A stretch of 64,000 nucleotides of DNA from Lachnoclostridium sp. UBA1175 (GTDB lineage Bacteria > Bacillota > Clostridia > Lachnospirales > Lachnospiraceae). The DNA is taken from positions 9,988 to 73,987 of the forward strand of contig DBYX01000020.1 of the NCBI GenBank assembly GCA_002311665.1. Reading direction: 5' to 3'. The notes beneath the pieces are model-generated. The model was not told the origin of the DNA. It saw only the letters and a list, made by a program, of their open reading frames with translations, and did no database searches. How positions within the stretch are numbered: position 1 is the first letter of the stretch; every line of letters begins with the position of its first letter. Of the stretch, positions 33,567-41,920 are shown piece by piece. Made by a program: the position numbers and the translations under genes.

Positions 33567-34586
33567 ATGTATAATCTCAGAATGTGCGTGTGGGAGATCA
33601 CGCTTGCGTGCTGTTTCTCCTGCAAATACTGCGGCTCCGCCGGCGGAAGGGCGAGGGAGAACGAGCTCACGACGGAGGAGTGTCTCAATGTCGCCGATCA
33701 GCTCGCCGAGCTCGGTTGTCAGCGCGTCTCGATGATCGGCGGCGAAGTGTTCATGCGGAAGGACTGGAAGGATATCGTGAAGCGTCTCACCGGTCAGGGT
33801 GTGCGAGTCAACATCATCACGAACGGGTTTATTTTCCGCGAGAGTCTGATCGAGGACCTCAAGGAAGTGAAGGTGGAATCCATCTCGGTCTCGCTGGACG
33901 GACCGAAGGAGGTTCACGACCGATACCGCCAGGAGGGAAGTTACGACCGCGCCATCCGCGCGATCGAGGAACTGCTGTCCGCGGGAATCCCCGTGTCTGT
34001 CATCAGCACCCTCAACAGCGAGAACGTGAAGCTTCTCGGGGAACTGTATAAGATATTGCGCAAATACAGCCTTTACGCGTGGCAGCTCCAGGCCTGCTCG
34101 CCGATGGGCAACGCGGCCAACAACGGGATCGCGTACGCGTTCGATATGCAGGAAGTCATCGATTTTGTGGTCGCCAATATGTATTCGGCGCCGTTCGCGA
34201 TGGGTGTCGCGGACAACATCGGGTATTTTACGGAGGCCGAGGGCACCATTCGCGGCAATCTGAGCGGCAAGGCCTTCTTCAAGGGCTGTTCGGCCGGCAT
34301 CTCGGCGATCGGGATCGACAGCGTCGGCAATGTGCGCGGCTGCGAGTCGATGTACGACGAGCGCTTCAACGAGGGCAACCTGCGCAGTGAGTCGCTGCGG
34401 TCGATCTGGGAGGATCCCGACCGCTTCGCTTACAACCGAAAGTTCCGCAAGGAGCTTCTCACCGGCCGATGCGCCGAGTGCGAGCTCGGTGAGTACTGTG
34501 CGGGAGGATGCCGTTCGTACAACTTCTTTGTGCACGGCAAGCTGTACGAGTCGCCGTTCTGCGCGGGCGGCGCGAAAAGAGGATAA
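33567..34586 (+). CDS. Radical SAM/SPASM peptide-modifying enzyme
   Basis: A 339-residue radical SAM enzyme. Cys15-x3-Cys19-x2-Cys22 bind the SAM-reducing 4Fe-4S cluster, and GGE at 58-60 is the SAM-binding motif. The C-terminal SPASM region has the full auxiliary-cluster set: Cys241, Cys259, then CX2CX5CX3C (302, 305, 311, 315) and Cys332. This architecture is typical of enzymes that modify ribosomal peptides or sulfatases. No separate peptide-recognition (PqqD-like) domain is present, so the substrate may be recognised directly, perhaps through its zinc ribbon. Its ribosome site AAGGAG lies inside the end of the VYAGP gene, implying coupled translation. Confidence 0.88.
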   Translation: MYNLRMCVWEITLACCFSCKYCGSAGGRARENELTTEECLNVADQLAELGCQRVSMIGGEVFMRKDWKDIVKRLTGQGVRVNIITNGFIFRESLIEDLKEVKVESISVSLDGPKEVHDRYRQEGSYDRAIRAIEELLSAGIPVSVISTLNSENVKLLGELYKILRKYSLYAWQLQACSPMGNAANNGIAYAFDMQEVIDFVVANMYSAPFAMGVADNIGYFTEAEGTIRGNLSGKAFFKGCSAGISAIGIDSVGNVRGCESMYDERFNEGNLRSESLRSIWEDPDRFAYNRKFRKELLTGRCAECELGEYCAGGCRSYNFFVHGKLYESPFCAGGAKRG

Positions 34587-34643
34587 GGAAAATGAAACCG
34601 TTCCCGAAAGGGCGGGAAAGTGTTGATCAAGGAGTATGAAGTG

Positions 34644-36497
34644 ATGAAGAAATCAGGTAAGCTTGCGGGCGTTGTGTGCCTGCTGTTGTTGATGCTTGCG
34701 CTCGCGGGATGCGGCAAGGAACGGAACAGGGACACGGACAGTTCCGTGACGCCCGCGGTTTCGGAGACGCCTACGGAGACGCCCGTGCCGACGGCCACCG
34801 CGGACCCGGGTACCGTGACGCCGACAGGTAGCGTCGAACCGACGGGAAGTGCAGAGCCCACGGGAAGCGTTGAGCCCACGGGTACGCCCGAGGTGACGCC
34901 CACGCCCGTTCCGAAGAACGGGGATATCATGATCCTGTTCACGGGAGATGTTCACTGTAACATCGACAACGGCTTCGGCTATGCGGGCCTCAAGCAGATC
35001 CGCGATTCGCTGGAGGAGCAGGGGTACACGACGATCCTAGTGGACACCGGAGATGCCATCCAGGGCGGCAACATCGGAACGCTCACCAAGGGCGAGGCGA
35101 TCATCCGCCTGATGAACGAGGTACGGTACGATGTCGCGATCCCCGGAAACCACGAGTTCGACTACGGGATGGAGCGGTTTCTGGAGTTGGTCGGGAAAGC
35201 GGATTTTCCGTATATCAGCTGCAACTTTAACAAGCAGGGTGAGCTTGTGTTTGCGCCTTACGTGATCAAGGAGGCGGCGGGCAAAAAGATCGCTTTCGTC
35301 GGTGTCACGACACCGAAGACCATCCTCGATTCGGCGCCGGCTTATTTTCAGAACGACAAGGGTGAGTACATTTACGATTTTATGCAGGATGAGACCGGGG
35401 AGGCCGTGTACGCCGCCGTGCAGAAGGCGGTGGACGATGCGCGCGCCGCAGGTGCGGACTATGTCTATGTGATGGGACATCTCGGCAACGAGAAGGAGTG
35501 TGAGCCGTGGGCGTTCTACGATATCGTGGAGCATACGAGCGGCATCGATGTGTTCCTTGATGCGCACAGCCACGATCTCTCGCAGGTGATCATGCTGAAC
35601 AAGGACGGTGAGCAGGTCGTCCGTGTTGCGAGCGGAACCGGGCTCGAGGGCATCGGTTACAGCGAGATCTCGGCGAAGGAAGGCATCAGGGAAACCTATG
35701 TCTGGACGTGGACGAACGAGGTGAATGTGCGGGAAATGTTCGACATCCGCAACAGTGTCGCCGATGCGGTCGACGAAGTGCTCGGCGAGATGAAGGAACA
35801 GCTGAACAAGGTGATCGCGAAGGCCGAGATCACCCTGACGATCTACGATCCGACGCTGAAGGACGCGGATGACAAGCCGGTCCGTATAGTCAGAAAAGCG
35901 GAGACCAACCTCGGCGATCTGTGTGCGGACGCGCTCCGCACAGCGGCAGGGGCGGATATCGCGATCATGAACGGCGGCGGTATCAAGAAGAATATCGCAG
36001 CGGGCGATGTCACGTACGCGAACATCATCGATGTGTTCCCGTACAACAACCAGCTCTGCGTGATCGATGTCACGGGTCAGCAGCTCCTCGACGCGCTCGA
36101 GTGGGGTGCACACCTTCTTACTGCGGAAAACGGCGGATTTCTCCAGGTGTCCGGCATCGAGTTCCAGATCGACGTGACGATCCCGTCCCCGTGCAAGTCC
36201 GATGAGAGAGGAATGTTCGCGGGCATCGAGGGAGCGAGAAGAGTGCTCAATGTTACGGTGGGCGGCGAGTCGATCGATAAGAACAGGCACTATACGCTGG
36301 CCGGAACGCAGTATACGCTGTTCGATCAGGGAGACGGTTACACCGTTTTCAACGGCTGTGAAGTGCTTCAGGATCGTGTTAAACTTGACAATCAGCTGCT
36401 GATTGATTATATTGTAGAGACGTTAGGTGGTGTTATCGGAGAGGGATATGCCAATCCGTACGGCGCCGGACGTATCACTATGGTCGGAAGAGAGTAG
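34644..36497 (+). CDS. Surface lipoprotein 5'-nucleotidase (UshA-like)
   Basis: A 617-residue exported lipoprotein. The lipobox LALAGC lies near residue 24. A Thr/Pro-rich spacer of about 65 residues (repeated PTGSVEPTGSAE-type units) holds the enzyme off the membrane. The metallophosphoesterase domain has FTGDVH, DTGDAIQGG, GNHEFDYG, GHLG and DAHSHD metal-ligand motifs. The 5'-nucleotidase C-terminal domain has NLGDLCADALR and MNGGGIKKN. It should release nucleosides from external nucleotides or hydrolyse UDP-sugars. ATG 34644 lies 9 bases after AAGGAG. It is 57 bases after the radical SAM gene and could be in the same transcript, but its function suggests no direct link. Confidence 0.9.
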   Translation: MKKSGKLAGVVCLLLLMLALAGCGKERNRDTDSSVTPAVSETPTETPVPTATADPGTVTPTGSVEPTGSAEPTGSVEPTGTPEVTPTPVPKNGDIMILFTGDVHCNIDNGFGYAGLKQIRDSLEEQGYTTILVDTGDAIQGGNIGTLTKGEAIIRLMNEVRYDVAIPGNHEFDYGMERFLELVGKADFPYISCNFNKQGELVFAPYVIKEAAGKKIAFVGVTTPKTILDSAPAYFQNDKGEYIYDFMQDETGEAVYAAVQKAVDDARAAGADYVYVMGHLGNEKECEPWAFYDIVEHTSGIDVFLDAHSHDLSQVIMLNKDGEQVVRVASGTGLEGIGYSEISAKEGIRETYVWTWTNEVNVREMFDIRNSVADAVDEVLGEMKEQLNKVIAKAEITLTIYDPTLKDADDKPVRIVRKAETNLGDLCADALRTAAGADIAIMNGGGIKKNIAAGDVTYANIIDVFPYNNQLCVIDVTGQQLLDALEWGAHLLTAENGGFLQVSGIEFQIDVTIPSPCKSDERGMFAGIEGARRVLNVTVGGESIDKNRHYTLAGTQYTLFDQGDGYTVFNGCEVLQDRVKLDNQLLIDYIVETLGGVIGEGYANPYGAGRITMVGRE

Positions 36498-36505
36498 GGG
36501 GAGAA

Positions 36506-36820
36506 ATGATGCGGATTCCTATGACATCGGGAGTCAGAAAACTTGCGGCAGGATTACTGTCGCTTGTTTTGGTACTCGTTGTCCTGCTTTCCGCGTACTG
36601 TATCGCGGTCGAGTCCGACCACGATTGCGAGGGCGAGGAGTGTGCTGTCTGCGAGTGTATCCGCCAGTGCAAGAGTGCCCTTCATCCGATCTGCAACGGT
36701 GCGGTTATGCTGCTCGCTGCGATCATCCCTGCAATCTGCCTTCTTCTGCGTGCGCGCATCGAGGTGTGCGGCATTCTGCGGGACACCCCGATCTCCCGAA
36801 AAGTCAGACTCAACGATTGA
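36506..36820 (+). CDS. Small membrane protein beside zinc importer genes
   Basis: A 104-residue protein with two hydrophobic segments (about 10-32 and 66-84). Between them is a Cys/acid-rich loop (DHDCEGEECAVCECIRQC) that could bind metal. It is not a family I can name. Its position just before the metal ABC importer genes and its metal-ligand-like loop suggest a role in zinc handling. GGGGGAG at 36497-36503 is very close to ATG 36506, so ATG 36509 may be the real start. It follows the nucleotidase by 8 bases. Confidence 0.65.
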   Translation: MMRIPMTSGVRKLAAGLLSLVLVLVVLLSAYCIAVESDHDCEGEECAVCECIRQCKSALHPICNGAVMLLAAIIPAICLLLRARIEVCGILRDTPISRKVRLND

Positions 36821-36885
36821 ACCGATCTCCGTCGGTATACACATGCGCGCAATCGCGACTACATTTATCATACGGAGGTCTTTTT

Positions 36886-37860
36886 ATGAAAAAGATTATA
36901 CTTCTTCTGGCCGTCGCCGTTCTGGCGCTCGGCTGTCTTACGGCTTGCCAGAGCGGCAAGGACGATTCCGATAAGATCAAGATCGTTACCACCATTTTCC
37001 CCGCATATGACTGGGTGATGAACATCCTCGGCGACAGCGCGTCGGACGCCGAAGTCACGATGCTGCTCGACAGCGGCGTCGACCTTCACAGCTTCCAGCC
37101 TACGGCGGAGGATATCCTCAAGATCGCCGGCTGTGACGTGTTCATCTATGTCGGCGGTGAGTCGGACGCGTGGGTGAAGGACGCACTGCGCAATGCCTCA
37201 AACAAGAAGCGCGTTGTCATCAACCTCCTCGAGGTGCTCGGCGACAAGGCGAAGGAAGAGGAACTCGTGGAAGGTATGCAGGGCGAGGAAGAGGAGGAAG
37301 AGGAGAACGGCGAGGAAGGCCCGGAGTACGATGAGCATGTGTGGCTCTCCCTCAAGAACGCATCCATCCTGACAAGCGCGATCGCTCAGAAGCTCAGCGA
37401 AGTCAACCCGGATAACAAGGGAACATACGCGTCCAATCTGTTTAATTACAAAAAGAAACTGGAGGAACTGGATGCCTCCTACCAGGAGGCTGTCGACGCC
37501 GCTTCGGTGAAGACGCTTCTGTTCGGAGACCGTTTCCCGTTCCGCTATCTGACGGACGATTACAAACTCAAGTACTACGCGGCGTTCATCGGCTGCTCGG
37601 CGGAGACCGAGGCAAGCTTCGAGACGATCGCGTTCCTCTCGAAGAAGGTGGACGAGCTCAAGCTCAAGGCGGTTATGACCATCGAGGGAACCGACCACCG
37701 GATCGCGGAGACCATCGTGAAGAATACATCTTCGAAGGATCAGAAAATCCTTTCGCTGGATTCCATGCAGTCCGTCACCTCGACGGATGTCAAAAACGGT
37801 GTCACATATCTCTCCATCATGGAGAAGAACCTTTCGGTGTTGAAGGAAGCGCTCAAGTAA
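36886..37860 (+). CDS. znuA: Zinc/metal ABC transporter substrate-binding lipoprotein
   Basis: A 324-residue ZnuA/AdcA-type binding lipoprotein. The lipobox is LTAC with Cys21. Metal ligands expected from the family are His68 (DLHSFQPT) and His151 (DEHVWLS). The third site, usually His in an HxAF motif, reads GDRFPFRY with Asp215. The His-rich loop of zinc-binding members is replaced by an acidic loop (about 131-150, with seven consecutive Glu). Downstream segments (GCSAETEASFET, TIEGTDHRIAETI) fit the cluster A-I fold. ATG 36886 follows GGAGG; a longer frame upstream overlaps the previous gene and is not real. Confidence 0.9.
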   Translation: MKKIILLLAVAVLALGCLTACQSGKDDSDKIKIVTTIFPAYDWVMNILGDSASDAEVTMLLDSGVDLHSFQPTAEDILKIAGCDVFIYVGGESDAWVKDALRNASNKKRVVINLLEVLGDKAKEEELVEGMQGEEEEEEENGEEGPEYDEHVWLSLKNASILTSAIAQKLSEVNPDNKGTYASNLFNYKKKLEELDASYQEAVDAASVKTLLFGDRFPFRYLTDDYKLKYYAAFIGCSAETEASFETIAFLSKKVDELKLKAVMTIEGTDHRIAETIVKNTSSKDQKILSLDSMQSVTSTDVKNGVTYLSIMEKNLSVLKEALK

Positions 37861-37897
37861 GGGCACCTGAGTAAGTACGAAAAGGCGGTGGCGAGGT

Positions 37898-38737
37898 ATG
37901 CTGGCAAAACTCGTAAGTTACATGCAATATGAGTTCGTGCAGAACGCGGTCATAGTGTGCGTGCTGGTTGCTCTGTGCTCATCGTTGCTCGGCGTGACGC
38001 TGGTATTGAAACGGTTTTCGTTCATCGGGGACGGTCTGTCCCATGTCGCGTTCGGCGCGATGGCCATAGCGGCTGTTATGAATCTCACAAACGATATGTA
38101 TCTGGTGCTGCCGATCACTATCGTCGCCGCCGTTTTGCTCTTGAGTTCCGGGCAGCATGCGAAGGTGAAGGGGGATGCCGCAGTCGCCGTGATCTCGGTC
38201 ACGGCTCTCGCGTTCGGCTATCTGCTGATGAACGTGTTCTCGTCCTCATCAAACCTGTCGGGGGATGTGTGCACGACGCTGTTCGGGTCGACCTCCATCC
38301 TGACGCTCGACCCGAAGGAAGTTCGGCTGTGCATCGCGCTGGCAATCATCGTCGTGCTCGCGTTTGTGGTACTGTACAACAGGATATTCGCGGTGACATT
38401 TGACGAGACCTTTGCGAAGGCCACCGGAACGAACACGGGGGCGTACAATCTTCTCATCGCCGTCGTCATCGCGGTAATCATCGTGCTGGCGATGAAGCTG
38501 GTGGGTTCCCTGCTGATCACGGCGCTCGTGATCTTCCCCGCGTTGTCGTCAATGCGGCTGTGCCGCAGTTTCAAGTCTGTGACGTGCGTCGCGGCGGGAA
38601 TGTCCGTGGTCGGTGCGGCGGTCGGACTGTGTGTGTCCATCCTGTTCGGAACGCCGGTCGGCTCCACGATCGTGGCCGCGGATTCGGTTATCTTTGCATT
38701 CAGCTGTGTGCTTGGGCGTGTGTTGGGACGCGCATAG
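37898..38737 (+). CDS. znuB: Metal ABC transporter permease (ABC-3 family)
   Basis: A 279-residue polytopic permease with about eight hydrophobic segments. The family signature region RFSFIGDGLSHVAFGAMAI is near residues 40-58, and KLVGSLLITALVIFPALSS near 195-213 is the conserved ABC-3 segment. It pairs with the upstream binding lipoprotein. No ATPase gene lies in this operon, which is unusual; the ATPase must be elsewhere. The start ATG is preceded by AAGGCGGTGGCGAGGT. Confidence 0.9.
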   Translation: MLAKLVSYMQYEFVQNAVIVCVLVALCSSLLGVTLVLKRFSFIGDGLSHVAFGAMAIAAVMNLTNDMYLVLPITIVAAVLLLSSGQHAKVKGDAAVAVISVTALAFGYLLMNVFSSSSNLSGDVCTTLFGSTSILTLDPKEVRLCIALAIIVVLAFVVLYNRIFAVTFDETFAKATGTNTGAYNLLIAVVIAVIIVLAMKLVGSLLITALVIFPALSSMRLCRSFKSVTCVAAGMSVVGAAVGLCVSILFGTPVGSTIVAADSVIFAFSCVLGRVLGRA

Positions 38738-38746
38738 GAGGTTAGC

Positions 38747-39352
38747 ATGAAAAACAATAAAACTTCTTTGCGTAGTACACTTCTCGGAATCCTGCTGCTC
38801 GCAGTGATGCTTGCGGCAACGGGCTGCGGCTCGGACAACGGCACGAGCAAGCGCCAGGGAGGATCTGCCGGCGTCAACGACATCCTCGAGCAGGAGAAGA
38901 ACAAGGAGGATCAGAAGAAGGGCGGCGAGAACACTCCGTTGCCGACCGCGACACCGACCGCACCGGCTGACGGCGGGAAGGGTTCCGGTGGGCAGGCAGA
39001 CATCGGCGGAAACTATGATATCGATCTGTCAACGATGTCCTCCACGATGGTGTATGCGGAGGTTTCCGATATGATGAACTCCCCGCAGAAGTACCTCGGC
39101 AAGAAAGTCCGTATGTCGGGTTCCTTCGCCGTGTACCGCGACAAGGATACCGGTGTGTATTACTACGCATGCATCATACAGGACGCCACGGCGTGCTGTG
39201 CTCAGGGCATCGAATTTGAGCTGACGGGCGAGCACACTTTCCCGGACGATTATCCGGATATCGATTCGAACATCACGGTCGCCGGTGAGTTCGACACGTA
39301 TGTGGACAACGGATATACGTACTGTACGCTGCGCAACGCGGTGATGCAGTGA
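38747..39352 (+). CDS. Lipoprotein with OB-fold-like domain
   Basis: A 201-residue lipoprotein (lipobox near AATGC, Cys about 27) with a charged, Thr/Pro-rich linker. The C-terminal domain (about 95-200) has the pattern of small OB-fold domains: YAEVSDMMNSPQKYLGKKVRMSG, then YYACIIQD and ITVAGEFDTY. Two adjacent Cys (TACCAQG) may bind metal. Its gene starts 9 bases after the permease stop, with AGGAGG at the junction, so it belongs to the metal importer operon. A role as extracellular zinc accessory protein is inferred. Confidence 0.75.
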   Translation: MKNNKTSLRSTLLGILLLAVMLAATGCGSDNGTSKRQGGSAGVNDILEQEKNKEDQKKGGENTPLPTATPTAPADGGKGSGGQADIGGNYDIDLSTMSSTMVYAEVSDMMNSPQKYLGKKVRMSGSFAVYRDKDTGVYYYACIIQDATACCAQGIEFELTGEHTFPDDYPDIDSNITVAGEFDTYVDNGYTYCTLRNAVMQ

Positions 39353-39398
39353 CATTGTGCGCTTCGCGGTGCGGGGCGCATCGGATATCGGGATCTTC

Positions 39399-39428
39399 GA
39401 GACCGCGGGAAATGCCGCGGTCTCTTTT
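39399..39428 (+). terminator. Terminator of metal importer operon
   Basis: A 10-bp stem (GAGACCGCGG and complement), 6-base loop and TTTT. The T-run strength is moderate. Confidence 0.85.
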
Positions 39429-39722
39429 GCATGCGGCATTTTCCGCTGATAAGTATACAAAAATGACGGAAAATGCGTCGGAACCGCAATTCTGCAACCA
39501 CACCGAAAATACCGCTTTGCAACCGGCGTTGTATACTGTATTATGAAATTGTCGACAGGGCAAACACCTGTCGCTGCGTAAGCCGGTAACGTCCCTGCGC
39601 GTGGAATCGTATCGGCAGGATAAAGAGGTTTGTGCGAGGAAACGCGGCAGCCGGACAAAACGGCAGTGTCGGGACACAAGAGGAAAAAGAGTCCGAAGGA
39701 ACAGTATACCCCGTGGTACCGG
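39429..39722 (+). other. Intergenic region upstream of mnmA
   Basis: No gene is seen. It contains two copies of GGAAAATG (39437-39444 reversed, 39468-39475), a TATACT -10-like site at 39532 without a good -35, and a perfect hairpin CGACAGG/CCTGTCG at about 39553-39573. Confidence 0.35.
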
Positions 39723-39751
39723 TTGACAAAAACGGTATAACGGGGTATCGT
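39723..39751 (+). promoter_or_regulatory. mnmA promoter
   Basis: TTGACA, 17 bases, TATCGT. It predicts a leader of about 75 bases. Confidence 0.6.
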
Positions 39752-39832
39752 TCATTTGCGGGCCCTGTGCGGGCCGGCGGAGAGCGGCATGGGATCCGCG
39801 CGGGTGATCGCGCGGAAAGGAAGGAATGCGTT

Positions 39833-40897
39833 ATGGCAAGAGTGATCGTGGGAATGTCGGGCGGAGTTGACAGCGCGGTGGCGGCGTACCTGCTGAAGCA
39901 GCAGGGGTACGAGGTCATCGGTGTTATGCTGCGCTCTTGGGTCGCGGAGGACGGCACGGAAAGCCGCTGCTGCGAGATCGACGACGCGCAGAGGATCGCG
40001 TGGAAACTCGACATCCCGTTCCATGTGTACAACTGCCTCTCGGAGTTCCGCGAGTGCGTGACGAGACCGTTTGTGCGCGACTACATCGCGGGCCTGACGC
40101 CGAACCCCTGCATCGAGTGCAACCGCTTCGTAAAATGGGAGAAGCTTCTCTACATCGCCGACGTGATGCAGGCGGAGTATGTTGCGACAGGGCATTACGC
40201 GTCGATCGAGAAGCTGCCGAACGGGCGCTTCTGCGTGCGCAGGGCGATCCACACGGAGAAGGACCAGGCGTATATGCTATACAAGCTTTCGCAGGAGCAG
40301 CTGAGCCGCACGCTTATGCCGCTCGGCGGCTACACCAAGGTGGAGGTGCGCCGCATCGCCGCGGAGGCGGGGCTTCCGGTCGCGGATAAGCCGGACTCGC
40401 AGGAGATCTGTTTCGTGCCGGACGGCGATTACGCTGCCTATGTCGAGGCCAACGCGGAGTCGGAGATCCCCGGCGAGGGCAATTTCGTCGATGAGAGCGG
40501 AAGAGTGCTCGGAAGGCACAAGGGGATCATCCATTACACGGTGGGACAGCGCAAGGGACTCGGGATCGCACTCGGGCACCCGGCGTACATCAAGAGGATC
40601 GACGCGGCGACGAACGAGGTAACGGTGGCGGAGGAGCCGTCGCTGTACGCGGACGGGATCGTGTGCCGCGATGTGAATTATCAGAGTATCGCCGAACCGG
40701 AGGAGGGCGCGGTGCTCCGCGGGCTTACGAAGGTTCGTTATCATCACGGGGGACAGTCGGCGGACATCGAGGTGACGGCGCCGGGGACGGTGCGGATCGC
40801 TTTTGACCGGCCGGTCCGCGCGGCGGCTCCCGGGCAGTCCGCGGTGTGGTACGACGAAGAGGGCCGCGTGATCGGCGGCGGCATCATCGTCGGCTGA
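39833..40897 (+). CDS. mnmA: tRNA-specific 2-thiouridylase MnmA
   Basis: A 354-residue MnmA. It thiolates U34 of tRNA-Lys, -Glu and -Gln at position 2 using persulfide sulfur and ATP. The PP-loop is VGMSGGVDSAVAAYLL at the N-terminus. Catalytic Cys residues are in LTPNPCIECN (about residue 94) and SQEICFVPDGDY (about 192), and the C-terminal domains carry HYTVGQRKGLGI. Length is normal. ATG 39833 follows AAGGAAGG and begins directly at the PP-loop domain. It ends at a strong terminator. Confidence 0.96.
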   Translation: MARVIVGMSGGVDSAVAAYLLKQQGYEVIGVMLRSWVAEDGTESRCCEIDDAQRIAWKLDIPFHVYNCLSEFRECVTRPFVRDYIAGLTPNPCIECNRFVKWEKLLYIADVMQAEYVATGHYASIEKLPNGRFCVRRAIHTEKDQAYMLYKLSQEQLSRTLMPLGGYTKVEVRRIAAEAGLPVADKPDSQEICFVPDGDYAAYVEANAESEIPGEGNFVDESGRVLGRHKGIIHYTVGQRKGLGIALGHPAYIKRIDAATNEVTVAEEPSLYADGIVCRDVNYQSIAEPEEGAVLRGLTKVRYHHGGQSADIEVTAPGTVRIAFDRPVRAAAPGQSAVWYDEEGRVIGGGIIVG

Positions 40898-40923
40898 ACG
40901 GAAACATACGGTGAAAGAATTGA

Positions 40924-40975
40924 AAAATGCGCCCGGAAGGAGAGGTTACACGAATCCTTCCGAGGCGCATTTTCC
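40924..40975 (+). terminator. Terminator of mnmA
   Basis: A long stem of about 18 bp with one mismatch (AAAATGCGCC-GGAAGGA with its complement), ending in TTTT. Confidence 0.88.
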
Positions 40976-41204
40976 GTAGGATATGATTATGTTGGTTGAC
41001 AGGCTTGCTTATGGGGAAGGGAAGTGCCCGGCGAAGTGCACCGGGAGGTGGCAATCGGCTGTATTTCCTCCCTTCGAGACAAGAATAACACATTCAGAGT
41101 CCCATTAATGACTCTCGGGAAACAGCTTGGCACTGATTTTCAATAAAAATGCGGAAACAGGTTATAAATTTTTTATTTTTTGACACAAACAGACGTAAAA
41201 ACAA
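40976..41204 (+). other. Intergenic region with possible structured RNA
   Basis: No coding region is seen. The G-rich part 41013-41075 can form mutually exclusive pairings: GAAGGGA (41016-41022) with TCCCTTC (41069-41075), or GGGAGG (41043-41048) with CCTCCC (41067-41072). An AT-rich T-run follows at about 41169-41180. It matches no riboswitch or small RNA I know. Confidence 0.25.
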
Positions 41205-41233
41205 TTGACATTTTTCAAGCACAATGATATGAT
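41205..41233 (+). promoter_or_regulatory. Promoter of DUF4234 gene
   Basis: TTGACA, 17 bases, TATGAT; the leader is about 63 bases. Confidence 0.85.
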
Positions 41234-41302
41234 TTGGTTACGGCACAGAGAAGAGCAACACTGTATAGATGCCGAATAATAAAACATGCGGAGGGTTTAT
41301 TT

Positions 41303-41920
41303 ATGATTTGTCCTGTATGCGGCGCCAATATCCCCGACGGGTCCAAGTTTTGTACCGGTTGCGGAGCCACACTTGTTCAGAACAATTCGCTCGGCCAGAA
41401 TGTGAACAACGCGGTTAACAATGTGAACCAGATGTTCAGCGGCGCAGAGCAGCAGTTGGGTAACACTTTCAACAGCATTCGCGGCAGCTTCAACGGTGGT
41501 GGCGCACCGAGAGGTCCGAGGCTGAAGACCGATCGCAGCCTGCTGATGGTCATCCTGCTCTCGCTCATCACGCTCGGTATCTACACTTACTATTTTATCT
41601 ATTCCGTAGCTAACGATGTCAACACGGCATGCGACGGTGACGGACAGAGCACTTCCGGTCTGATCGCTTTCCTTGTGCTGAGTATGATCACCTGCGGTAT
41701 CTACTCATACTACTGGTATTACAAGCTCGGCAACCGTCTTGCGGATAATGCATATCGTTACAATATGCAGTTCAGCGAGAACGGTACCACGGTTCTTCTC
41801 TGGATGATCCTCGGTTCGATGCTCTGCGGCATCGGCCCGTTGATCGCTATGAATATCATCATCAAGAACACCAACGCGATCTGCCGTGGTTACAACCAGG
41901 CAAACGGTTATGGAATGTAA
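41303..41920 (+). CDS. Zinc-ribbon DUF4234 membrane protein
   Basis: A 205-residue membrane protein. The N-terminal zinc ribbon is CPVCGANIPDGSKFCTGCG (residues 3-21). An Asn/Gln/Gly linker leads to a DUF4234-type region with three hydrophobic segments. The repeated ITLGIYTYYFIYSV and ITCGIYSYYWYYKLGNRL motifs are characteristic. The function of the family is unknown. ATG 41303 follows GGAGGG. Its stop overlaps the start of the next gene by one base, so translation is coupled. Confidence 0.85.
   Translation: MICPVCGANIPDGSKFCTGCGATLVQNNSLGQNVNNAVNNVNQMFSGAEQQLGNTFNSIRGSFNGGGAPRGPRLKTDRSLLMVILLSLITLGIYTYYFIYSVANDVNTACDGDGQSTSGLIAFLVLSMITCGIYSYYWYYKLGNRLADNAYRYNMQFSENGTTVLLWMILGSMLCGIGPLIAMNIIIKNTNAICRGYNQANGYGM

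Noticed and set aside
36427..36885. N-terminal extension of the metal-binding lipoprotein frame
   Set aside because: It overlaps two other genes and lacks a ribosome site; ATG 36886 gives a proper lipoprotein signal after GGAGG.
39550..39600. A sequence resembling the start of a cyclic-di-GMP-I riboswitch (GGCAAAC and GCGTAAGCC)
   Set aside because: The paired elements and the conserved second half of the aptamer are missing.
41010..41080. Possible SRP or cobalamin-type RNA in the G-rich segment
   Set aside because: The invariant SRP tetraloop region and the cobalamin box are absent; left as an unassigned structured segment.
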